DNA of 8,561 nt from an uncultured Ruminococcus sp. (GTDB taxonomy: Bacteria; Bacillota; Clostridia; Oscillospirales; Ruminococcaceae): assembly GCA_900556055.1 (NCBI GenBank), contig USNJ01000085.1, forward strand, positions 1 to 8,561, given 5' to 3'. Every line of letters starts with the position of its first letter. The stretch's first letter is position 1. The notes under the pieces were generated by a model. That model made no database searches. It worked only from the letters and a program-made list of their open reading frames with translations, and was not told the origin of the DNA. The position numbers and the translations under genes are program-made. Shown piece by piece: positions 1 through 5,533 of this stretch.

Positions 1-694
1 CCCCTTCTCCCGCCAAAAACAGGGCGCAGCCCTCTGTCCTGGCAAATGCCCGCAGCAGCACATCCACCCCCTTGTAATATACCAGCCGCCCTACAAACAG
101 CAGCTTTTTCAAGGGCTTGCCCTGGAGCTTTTCCGTGAGAATGGGTGCTGCCGGGGCATGCAGATAAGCGGCAGTGTCAATGCCGTAGGGGATCACCACG
201 CACTTGTCCCGATAGGGCTGCAAAAAGGCGGAGCTGTCAATATGCCCCTGTGTGGCAACGATGATGGCGTCCGCCCGGCGCAAAAACCGACGGAGAATGG
301 GCTTGTACAGCGTCAGCAGCCGTTTCTGCTTGACCACATCGCTGTGCCAGGCGATGACCACCCGTTTCCTTGTCCGGGACAGCAGGCATGCCAGATCCGC
401 CGGGGGGAAGGGCAGGTGGCACTCGATCACGTCCGCCTCCTTTGCCATCCGGCGAAATGCCCGGAAAAAGGAAAAGGATACAGGACAGGACGCCACCGTC
501 CGCCAGGTGCTGCACCGGGTGACGGATACGCCGCCGTATTCCTCCCGGATGCCCTTGCCCCGGGGCTGGCATACCAGTACGGACACCTGTGCCCGATCCT
601 TCAGCCCTTCGGACACCTGCTGCACCACGGTTTCGATGCCCCCGATGTGGGGAGGATAGAATTTATTCACCTGCAAGATCCGCAGTCCTGCCAT
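1..694 (-). CDS. GT4-type glycosyltransferase, N-terminal 231 codons (runs off the left edge)
   Basis: The minus strand is open from ATG at 694 to the window edge and reads as a GT-B fold retaining glycosyltransferase of the GT4 type, which moves a sugar from an activated donor onto a glycan or lipid acceptor at the cytoplasmic face of the membrane. Residues 5-24 carry the N-terminal Rossmann strand and glycine loop (ILQVNKFYPPHIGGIE). The interdomain hinge is at about 168-172 (IPYGID), and the start of the C-terminal nucleotide-sugar domain is at 199-216 (LFVGRLVYYKGVDVLLRAF). The donor-binding E-x7-E region lies beyond the edge. GGAGGC at 704-699 is a strong RBS, and the start lies 10 nt after the stop of another glycosyltransferase fragment, so the two formed one operon. 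The DNA is clearly G+C-richer than the rest of the window and prefers CTG, CGG and GGC codons. Acceptor and donor cannot be told; a polysaccharide or glycolipid pathway is inferred. Confidence 0.88.
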   Translation of the reverse strand, partial: MAGLRILQVNKFYPPHIGGIETVVQQVSEGLKDRAQVSVLVCQPRGKGIREEYGGVSVTRCSTWRTVASCPVSFSFFRAFRRMAKEADVIECHLPFPPADLACLLSRTRKRVVIAWHSDVVKQKRLLTLYKPILRRFLRRADAIIVATQGHIDSSAFLQPYRDKCVVIPYGIDTAAYLHAPAAPILTEKLQGKPLKKLLFVGRLVYYKGVDVLLRAFARTEGCALFLAGEG

Positions 695-704
695 GGGTGC
701 CTCC

Positions 705-803
705 TTATATGAGCTCCTGATACACCTGCATCAGATCCTGCGCCGCAGCGTCCCAGGTCAGGGCCTTTGCACGCTCCCGTCCCCGGGCAGCCAGATCCTG
801 CCG
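705..803 (-). pseudogene. C-terminal remnant of a second glycosyltransferase, cut at the sequence join
   Basis: Reading minus from about 803 to the TAA at 707-705 gives a peptide beginning RQDLAARGRERAKALTW and ending VYQELI. This is the usual C-terminal helix of GT4 glycosyltransferases: a basic Arg-rich stretch, a conserved Trp, then a Tyr-x-x-Leu end. Nothing upstream in this frame belongs to such a protein: after a few Cys and Phe codons there is an in-frame stop at 824-822, and the base composition changes at the same place. Roughly the first 90% of the gene is therefore missing. It sits directly before the GT4 gene starting at 694 with a 10-nt gap, as expected for tandem glycosyltransferases in a polysaccharide cluster. 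The family call rests on a short stretch and is moderately sure; that it is a real gene end is well supported by the RBS and spacing of the next gene. Confidence 0.65.
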
Positions 804-915
804 CAAACAGCAGCAGAAAGATCACTAATATAACTGAGATCTTCCTGATTATTTCACCTGTTGAATCTGTTTTCTGCGGGATAAATCTCTCCGCAAAGCT
901 TCTCTTTTCGGACAT
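801..915 (-). pseudogene. N-terminal fragment of a membrane-anchored, probably sortase-like protein, cut at the join
   Basis: ATG at 915 with AGAGG at 928-924 opens a frame whose first ~39 residues are plausible: a basic start (MSEKRSFAERFIPQK) followed by a hydrophobic segment at about 26-39 (ISVILVIFLLLFAA). After that the frame runs on into the glycosyltransferase DNA out of frame, giving an unlikely Gly/Cys/Arg-rich tail to 667. Only 915 to about 801 is therefore taken as gene. The gene starts 15 nt after the sortase stop, so both share a transcript. Its start resembles that of the sortase next to it: IPQKTDSTGEIIRKI against LIQKGDSFKEILSKI, each just before the membrane helix. This suggests a paralogous class B sortase or a partner of the same anchor type. 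The family is inferred from that resemblance only; the truncation is seen directly. Confidence 0.55.
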
Positions 916-930
916 ATATAATACCTCTGA

Positions 931-1908
931 TTATCCGTAAATTACATCCCAGTCAGGTTCCTTCGCATTTGGATTAAGATATGCCTTGGATACATCGACC
1001 GACGGATCCTCGCCTTCCCTGACCTTTCTTGCCATGATAACAAACCTTGACGGTTCAAACTCGTTGCTGCACGTAGACAGAGTGATAAATTCATCGCCGT
1101 ACTTGATATCAACGTCCGTAATTATCTGCGAACGCTCCATAGCAAGATTTACAAATGTGTCATATGTCTCGTTGCTGTCGAAATTTATATAGTTGTGATA
1201 ATCAAAAATGAAGCCGTCCCTCGTCTGCTCGGGATTAATTGCAGTTACAAAATACGCAAAAATCTTATAGACATCAGTGCGGTAATTTGAACTGAATGTT
1301 ACAGTCGGATGGGACTGATAGAATTCAAGACTGTGCTTATACTGCGCCAGATCTCCGAACATTGACTTGTCCCTCTGATTATGGCCGTATATCACAAGAT
1401 TTTCCGAACGCTCCTTAGCGGTAAGCGTGTCACGGTAATCGAGCAGGATAGTTCCCGCCTTATTGTTTGAGCCGTCGAACGCATGAGTCAGGTAATACAT
1501 ATTGCCGTCCTCATAATTATCCGCCTTGCGCTGAACAACGGGAAGATTTACATTTGTCCCCTCGATAGTTATCCAGCCTACCGTGTCGGGATTTATCTTC
1601 AGAAGCTCCTCGGCAGCTGGAGTTATGGTATCGCCTCCGACTGCGTTTGAAACAGCTGATGAAAGGTTCTGATATATATACTGCAGCGATGTATTCAGCT
1701 GATGCGTTTCGAGCATTAATCTCGCCTCGTTTCCGAGGATAACGATACAGCCGGCAAGCACTACAACAGCGATCTGGGTAATTATCTTGCTGAGAATTTC
1801 TTTAAAGCTGTCGCCTTTCTGTATAAGGAGCCAATGCCCTCTTTTTTTCTTCTTCTTGGCTTTGACAGCTTTTTTATATGCCGCTTGAGCGGACTTGGAC
1901 ATTGCCAT
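931..1908 (-). CDS. srtB: Class B sortase, membrane-anchored transpeptidase
   Basis: This 325-residue protein is a class B sortase, which cleaves a sorting signal on secreted proteins and joins them to the cell wall or to pilin subunits outside the membrane. The N terminus is cytoplasmic and very basic (a run of Lys at 17-22), followed by one membrane helix at about 42-59 and an extracellular catalytic domain at about 95-295. The catalytic triad is visible: His176 in NLVIYGHNQRD, Cys280 in ITLSTCSNEF and Arg288 in SRFVIMARK. The TLSTC and IYGHN contexts and the helix between the barrel strands (about 240-262) are typical of class B. About 25 residues extend past the catalytic domain. GAGGTG at 1919-1914 sits 5 nt before the first ATG; a second ATG two codons on would be spaced 11 nt. 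A sigma-A promoter lies ~75 nt upstream. No substrate with an LPXTG-like or NPQTN-like signal is encoded in the window, so the target is unknown. Confidence 0.93.
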   Translation of the reverse strand: MAMSKSAQAAYKKAVKAKKKKKRGHWLLIQKGDSFKEILSKIITQIAVVVLAGCIVILGNEARLMLETHQLNTSLQYIYQNLSSAVSNAVGGDTITPAAEELLKINPDTVGWITIEGTNVNLPVVQRKADNYEDGNMYYLTHAFDGSNNKAGTILLDYRDTLTAKERSENLVIYGHNQRDKSMFGDLAQYKHSLEFYQSHPTVTFSSNYRTDVYKIFAYFVTAINPEQTRDGFIFDYHNYINFDSNETYDTFVNLAMERSQIITDVDIKYGDEFITLSTCSNEFEPSRFVIMARKVREGEDPSVDVSKAYLNPNAKEPDWDVIYG

Positions 1909-1958
1909 TTTTTCACCTCAAACCTTATAAGTATCGCAAAACACACCAAACTTCAAAA

Positions 1959-2002
1959 GGTTACAGCAAGTCCATTTATTAGTATAGTACAACATTGTAA
2001 CC
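1959..2002. repeat. 7-bp inverted repeat spanning the sortase -10 box and start site (possible operator)
   Basis: GGTTACA at 1959-1965 and TGTAACC at 1996-2002 are perfect inverted copies 30 bp apart. One arm lies inside the promoter spacer and the other just past the predicted start of transcription. The placement would suit a repressor binding both arms. It is short enough to occur by chance, and no regulator is encoded next to it. Confidence 0.3.
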
Positions 2003-2012
2003 GATTTGTCAA
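1984..2012 (-). promoter_or_regulatory. Sigma-A promoter of the sortase operon
   Basis: On the minus strand a perfect -35 TTGACA (2012-2007) and -10 TACTAT (1989-1984) are separated by 17 nt. Transcription would start near 1977, giving a leader of about 70 nt with the RBS GAGGTG just before the sortase ATG. No other good promoter is seen between thiI and the sortase gene. Confidence 0.82.
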
Positions 2013-2050
2013 GTTTCGAGCTGTTTTATTGTCATTATGCACAAATATAT

Positions 2051-2086
2051 TTTCACGCTCTTGCCCATTTCCATAAGTGAAAGAGC
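2051..2086. repeat. Two overlapping alternative stems downstream of thiI (weak terminator candidate)
   Basis: TTTCAC (2051-2056) can pair with GTGAAA (2077-2082), and GCTCTT (2057-2062) can pair with AAGAGC (2081-2086). The right arms share two bases, so only one full stem can form at a time. Read on the minus strand the structure lies about 40 nt after the thiI stop and is followed by an A/T-rich stretch rather than a clean U-run. It may help end the nifS-thiI transcript, but is not a convincing intrinsic terminator. Confidence 0.3.
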
Positions 2087-2124
2087 AAATTTTCAGTGAA
2101 TACGCTGTGAATTCTGCCTGAATA

Positions 2125-3294
2125 TTACAGTTTGATTACCTTTAACTCTGTGCCTTCAACAGCCTCAGCGATAAGCGGTTCAAAATCGAAGCTTTCCTGT
2201 GCCTTAACGACCTCCTCCAATACGGGACGTGTTTTCGGATGCTTAGGCGTAAATACCGTACAGCAGTCCTCATAAGGCTCGATTGAAGTTTCAAATGTAT
2301 CTATTTTTCTGGATATTTCGATGATCTCCGTCTTATCCATACCGATAACGGGACGGAAAACAGGCATTCTGCACGCAGCATCGGTGCAGACCATAGCACC
2401 GATAGTCTGGCTGGCTACCTGACCTACGCTCTCGCCCGTGATAAGAGCAAGACAGTTCTCCCTGACAGCGATCCTCTGAGCTATCTCCATCATAAGCCTT
2501 CTCATTATAATAGTGAAAAGCTCCTCGGGGCAGTTGTCCCTCAATGCTTCCTGTATCTTGGTGAACGGAACGCAGAAAAACTTTATATCTCCGCAGTAAG
2601 GCGTAAGCTTCTCGCAAAGACGCTCGACCTTCATTCTTGCACGCTCTGATGTGTAAGGCGGTGCGGCAAAGTGGATAGCCTCAACGCTTATTCCTCTCTT
2701 CGCCATCATATAAGCGGCAACAGGGCTGTCGATACCGCCCGAAAGCAGCAGCATAGCCTTGCCCGATGTTCCGACAGGGATACCGCCTGCGCCGCTCACC
2801 CTTACAGCATGGATATACGCATTTTTATCACGTATCTCAACTGTTACCGTGATCTCGGGGTTCTTAACATCAACGGTAAGGTTCGGGAATTTATCGAGAA
2901 GAACGCCGCCTATCTCAGCGCATATCTCGGGGGATTTCATCGGGAAATGCTTGTCCGAACGCTTTGCATCAACCTTGAATGTGCGCTTGTACGGCAGAAC
3001 GTCCTCAAGATATTCGCAGGCTGTCTTTGCGATGTCGTCCATATTCTTCTCACAAACAACAGCACGGCATACGGCAGCAGCACCGAATACCTTGCAGCAT
3101 CTGTCAAAAGCTTCATCGGCATCAACATCATCAGACGGGATAACGTAAACTGTGGACTGCGATCTTGTGTATTCAAAATGTCCGAGCGGCTTCAGTCTGT
3201 GTCTGAGGTTCTTGACGAAAGCCTCCTCGAAGTTTCTTTTGTTAAGACCCTTTAAAACGATCTCGCCCTCTTTGAGCAGAAAAATTTCTTTCAC
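2125..3294 (-). CDS. thiI: ThiI, tRNA 4-thiouridine synthase without rhodanese domain
   Basis: ThiI adenylates uridine 8 of tRNA and replaces its oxygen with sulfur to give s4U, a near-UV sensor; some ThiI proteins also serve thiamine thiazole synthesis. The start is placed at GTG (3294). It gives the family-typical opening MKEIFLLKEGEIVLKG and has GGAG at 3307-3304 eight nt before it, whereas an in-frame TTG at 3312 directly follows the upstream stop and has no RBS. From this start the protein has 389 residues: ferredoxin-like and THUMP region about 1-165, then the PP-loop pyrophosphatase domain with SGGIDSP at about 185-191 and GESVGQVASQT at about 287-297. The C-terminal motif EDCCTVFTPKHPKTRP is at about 342-357. 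The ~90-residue rhodanese domain that carries the sulfur in Escherichia coli ThiI is absent, so sulfur must come from a partner, most likely the desulfurase encoded 18 nt upstream. Gene and family are very sure. Confidence 0.95.
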   Translation of the reverse strand: MKEIFLLKEGEIVLKGLNKRNFEEAFVKNLRHRLKPLGHFEYTRSQSTVYVIPSDDVDADEAFDRCCKVFGAAAVCRAVVCEKNMDDIAKTACEYLEDVLPYKRTFKVDAKRSDKHFPMKSPEICAEIGGVLLDKFPNLTVDVKNPEITVTVEIRDKNAYIHAVRVSGAGGIPVGTSGKAMLLLSGGIDSPVAAYMMAKRGISVEAIHFAAPPYTSERARMKVERLCEKLTPYCGDIKFFCVPFTKIQEALRDNCPEELFTIIMRRLMMEIAQRIAVRENCLALITGESVGQVASQTIGAMVCTDAACRMPVFRPVIGMDKTEIIEISRKIDTFETSIEPYEDCCTVFTPKHPKTRPVLEEVVKAQESFDFEPLIAEAVEGTELKVIKL

Positions 3295-3312
3295 TTTTTT
3301 ATCTCCATTCAA

Positions 3313-4455
3313 TTATTTTTTTACCTTGGCAAGCTTTTCATATCCAAGCTCGAGATATTTCACAAGAGCGTCAATGTCACCGTATGTAGTGGTATGGCAG
3401 AGCGATACTCTGAGTGCGGAATCCGCAAGGCTGTCCTTCAGCTTCATTGCGGCGATAACAGGGCTTTTCGCTCCCTTTGAGCATGCCGATCCGCTGGAAA
3501 TGTACACATCGTTGGATTCCAGCCAGTGAAGCATGGTTTCCGAACGAATACCCTCAGCCGAAAAATTCAGTATATAAGGCGAGCACTCGTCCGCACGGGA
3601 ATTTATCGTGACATACGGAAGCCTTTCCAGCTTTTTCCTGAGATATCCGTTAAGCTCCTCCGCATTCGCATAATTCGTCTTTATCTCGGGACGCATATAA
3701 TCCGCAGCAGCACCGAAAGCAGCTATCAGCGGCACAGACTCCGTTCCTGGGCGGAATCCCTTTTCCTGTCCGCCGCCGTAAATGAGCGAAGAAATATGTA
3801 TCCCCTTCTTGACATAAAGTGCGCCGACACCCTTGACAGCGTGTATTTTATGTCCGCTGACGGTTATCATATCCGCATGAAGATCAGCCGCCTTTATCGG
3901 TATCTTCATAAATCCCTGAACGGCATCGCAGTGCGTAACACACTCGGGATAAAGCCTTTTTATCGCAGAAAACGCCCTCTTTACGGGGTGGATAGTTCCC
4001 GTTTCGTTGTTGACGAGCATGCATGACACAAGGAAAGTATTGTTATCGGCAGCGGCGATGATATCCTCCGCAGATATCTCTCCCCTTATGTCGGGATAGA
4101 CCCTGACGACCTCGAAGCCCATGTCCTCCAGCCTTTTGGCGGACGCGGCAACAGACGAATGTTCAACAGCCGATATGACCAGCTTTTTTCTGCGCTTTCC
4201 GTACTTGTCGGCAGCGCCGAACAGTGCCGTATTGTTGCTTTCGGTTGCGCCCGAAGTAAAGTACAGGCAATCGGGATCGCAGACAAGTCCCGCAGCGACT
4301 GCCTTTCTTGCCTCACGAATAGTTTCCTCCGCCTTTATTCCCAGCTTATGCAGCGATGACGGGTTTCCGTAATCCAGCGTGATATTGTTTATTACTGCCT
4401 GAACGGCAGCCTCGCAGGGCTTTGTCGTAGCGGCATTATCAAGATAAACTGTCAT
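3313..4455 (-). CDS. nifS: NifS/IscS-family cysteine desulfurase, likely dedicated partner of ThiI
   Basis: This PLP enzyme of aminotransferase fold type I converts L-cysteine to alanine and holds the sulfur as an enzyme persulfide. The start is ATG at 4455, giving MTVYLDNAATTKP, the standard family opening, with AAGGAA at 4468-4463 seven nt before it; an upstream in-frame ATG at 4491 lacks these and would be 12 codons longer. In 380 residues the key sites are visible: His99 in the VEHSS motif, Asp177 and Gln180 (CDAVQG) on the PLP ring, Lys203 in SGHKIHAVKG as Schiff base, Arg235 with GTES at 237-240, and the persulfide Cys325 in SSGSACSKGAK. The loop after Cys325 is short. In Bacillus subtilis a comparable desulfurase (NifZ) is encoded next to a rhodanese-less ThiI and supplies its sulfur; the same arrangement here supports that role rather than general Fe-S assembly. 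No IscU/SufU scaffold gene is adjacent. Confidence 0.94.
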   Translation of the reverse strand: MTVYLDNAATTKPCEAAVQAVINNITLDYGNPSSLHKLGIKAEETIREARKAVAAGLVCDPDCLYFTSGATESNNTALFGAADKYGKRRKKLVISAVEHSSVAASAKRLEDMGFEVVRVYPDIRGEISAEDIIAAADNNTFLVSCMLVNNETGTIHPVKRAFSAIKRLYPECVTHCDAVQGFMKIPIKAADLHADMITVSGHKIHAVKGVGALYVKKGIHISSLIYGGGQEKGFRPGTESVPLIAAFGAAADYMRPEIKTNYANAEELNGYLRKKLERLPYVTINSRADECSPYILNFSAEGIRSETMLHWLESNDVYISSGSACSKGAKSPVIAAMKLKDSLADSALRVSLCHTTTYGDIDALVKYLELGYEKLAKVKK

Positions 4456-4501
4456 GTGATCATTCCTTTTATATAAAACATCAGATTGCATACATAAAAT
4501 G

Positions 4502-4530
4502 ATTATAACACATTATAAAGTACAGTTCAA
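4502..4530 (-). promoter_or_regulatory. Sigma-A promoter of the nifS-thiI operon
   Basis: On the minus strand TTGAAC (-35, 4530-4525) and a perfect TATAAT (-10, 4507-4502) are 17 nt apart. Transcription would begin near 4495, leaving a 40-nt leader to the desulfurase ATG at 4455. This places the longer in-frame ATG at 4491 almost at the RNA 5' end, which further supports the shorter start. Confidence 0.85.
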
Positions 4531-4545
4531 GTATTATTTTTTACA

Positions 4546-4584
4546 TAAATAAAAAGCGGCACACAAGCAAGCTCCCAAAGCCGC
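4546..4584 (-). terminator. Intrinsic terminator of the ferredoxin-type gene
   Basis: Read on the minus strand, GCGGC (4584-4580) and GCCGC (4560-4556) form a G+C stem with a 19-nt loop that can itself pair AGC with GCT. A T-rich run, TTTTTATTT, follows from 4555. It lies about 20 nt past the stop at 4605 and before the nifS promoter, so it separates the two transcription units. Confidence 0.7.
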
Positions 4585-4604
4585 CCATACGCCGCATTGT
4601 ATTT

Positions 4605-5303
4605 TTATCTGTCGATAATATTTCCGTCAGTCGAGATCGTAACTACCTGCCACGGGATAAACTTTCCGCTTGCACGCAGCGCATTCTCCGCAGCCATAGC
4701 AATGCCGCCGCAGCAAGGCACCTCCATTCTTACAACAGTCACGCTCTTTATGTCGTTTCTGCGGATTATCTCCGTCAGCTTTTCGGTGTAATCAACCCCG
4801 TCAAGCTTCGGACAGCCGATGACAGTGATATGTCCCCTGATGAATTTCTCATGGAAATTTGCATATGCATAAGCCGTGCAGTCTGCGGCGATAAGCAGCT
4901 TTGCGCCGTCAAAATAAGGCGCTTCCACGGGCAGCAGCTTTATCTGCACGGGCCACTGCATAAGACGGCTTTCCATGTCATGCACCTCGCACGGACCGTT
5001 TTCCTTTCGCTCGATCTTTCTTGCATTGCTTCCGGGACATCCGCACGGCATGGGCGCAGCTTTTTTCGCCGCAATATGCGCCTTGACAGCCTCCTCATCA
5101 TAAGCCGCCGCTTCACGCTCAACGAAAGATATCGCATTCACGGGACACGCAGGCAGACAATCGCCAAGACCGTCACAGTAATCGTCCCTCAGCAGCTTAG
5201 CCTTGCCATTGACCATTACTATTGCGCTTTCGTGGCACGCATTCGCACACGCTCCGCAGCCGTTGCACTTTTCTTCATCAATATGGATAATTTTTCTTAT
5301 CAT
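4605..5303 (-). CDS. Dicluster ferredoxin-type iron-sulfur protein with a C-terminal Cys-rich domain
   Basis: The first 60 residues of this 232-residue protein are a bacterial-type ferredoxin domain that would carry electrons in the cytoplasm. Motif one, CNGCGACANACHE, has Cys13, 16, 19 and 23. Motif two, CDGLGDCLPACP, has Cys43, 49 and 53 but Leu46 where the second Cys is usual, so that cluster may be 3Fe-4S or use another ligand. After a linker come more cysteines: 87 and 89 (PCGCPG), 105, 142, 164 (VIGCPKLDG) and the pair 197-198 (VPCCGG). They sit in an alpha/beta domain of about 130 residues that I do not recognise by fold. Similar proteins in Clostridia are usually annotated only as 4Fe-4S binding proteins. 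ATG at 5303 has GAGG at 5315-5312. The gene is single, ends at a terminator, and is divergent from a Crp/Fnr regulator, which suggests redox or stress control. Electron partner unknown. Confidence 0.85.
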   Translation of the reverse strand: MIRKIIHIDEEKCNGCGACANACHESAIVMVNGKAKLLRDDYCDGLGDCLPACPVNAISFVEREAAAYDEEAVKAHIAAKKAAPMPCGCPGSNARKIERKENGPCEVHDMESRLMQWPVQIKLLPVEAPYFDGAKLLIAADCTAYAYANFHEKFIRGHITVIGCPKLDGVDYTEKLTEIIRRNDIKSVTVVRMEVPCCGGIAMAAENALRASGKFIPWQVVTISTDGNIIDR

Positions 5304-5346
5304 GATTTTTTCCTCACTTTTTTCGGATAATTTTACTTTCTGATAT

Positions 5347-5436
5347 TTACAGCCTTGCTAAATCAGCGTTTCCTTTGTCATATCTGTAAAAAAGTCCTGC
5401 TGTCAGTATGCTGTTTCCAAAATCCCAAGCGAGCAT
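5347..5436 (-). other. Protein-like short frame in the Crp/ferredoxin gap: gene remnant, leader peptide or chance
   Basis: From ATG at 5436 to TAA at 5349-5347 the minus strand encodes 29 residues (MLAWDFGNSILTAGLFYRY... ending in Leu). The mix of aromatic, acidic and small residues reads like the C terminus of a real protein. The frame stays open upstream only to a stop near 5477, which allows about 42 codons at most, and no clear RBS precedes the ATG. It lies 44 nt before the ferredoxin ATG on the same strand. It could be the tail of a decayed gene, a leader peptide or chance; I do not recognise a family. Confidence 0.2.
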
Positions 5437-5461
5437 CACGCCGATATATTGCGTCCCCCGC

Positions 5462-5490
5462 TTGACTTTGCATCATCATTTTACTATAAT
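5462..5490 (+). promoter_or_regulatory. Sigma-A promoter of the Crp/Fnr regulator gene
   Basis: TTGACT (5462-5467) and a perfect TATAAT (5485-5490) are 17 nt apart, so transcription should start near 5497, about 37 nt before the regulator ATG. I could not find an equally good promoter for the divergent ferredoxin gene. TATAGT on the opposite strand overlaps this -10 box but lacks a good -35. Confidence 0.83.
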
Positions 5491-5504
5491 GAGAACAAAA
5501 AGTC

Positions 5505-5520
5505 TGTTGTAAATCCAACA
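5505..5520 (+). promoter_or_regulatory. Crp-like palindrome between start site and RBS of the regulator gene (candidate operator)
   Basis: TGTTG (5505-5509), six bases, then CAACA (5516-5520) form a perfect 5-bp inverted repeat with the 5-6-5 geometry of Crp/Fnr sites (Crp itself binds TGTGA-N6-TCACA). It lies at about +8 to +23 of the predicted transcript and touches the AAGGAG RBS at 5521. A protein bound here would block transcription, so autorepression by the regulator encoded next is the natural reading, inferred only from position and symmetry. Confidence 0.5.
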
Positions 5521-5533
5521 AAGGAGAATTATC

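Noticed and set aside
158..712. Plus-strand frame of 184 codons over the glycosyltransferase
   Set aside because: It is antisense to the clear GT4 frame, Pro/His/Gly-rich, and matches no family; it arises from the high G+C content.
667..915. 82-codon minus frame read as one protein
   Set aside because: Only the first ~39 residues are sensible; the rest is glycosyltransferase DNA read out of frame across the join.
2671..3255. Plus-strand frames of 194 and 129 codons opposite thiI
   Set aside because: Shadows of the thiI codons; no RBS and no recognisable protein.
3291..3312. ATG at 3308 or TTG at 3312 as thiI start
   Set aside because: The ATG is out of frame and stops after five codons; the TTG has no RBS. 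The GTG at 3294 has GGAG at the right spacing and gives the family-typical N terminus.
3526..4026. Plus-strand frame of 166 codons opposite nifS
   Set aside because: Antisense to the PLP-lysine and His regions of the desulfurase; basic, low-complexity translation with no domain.
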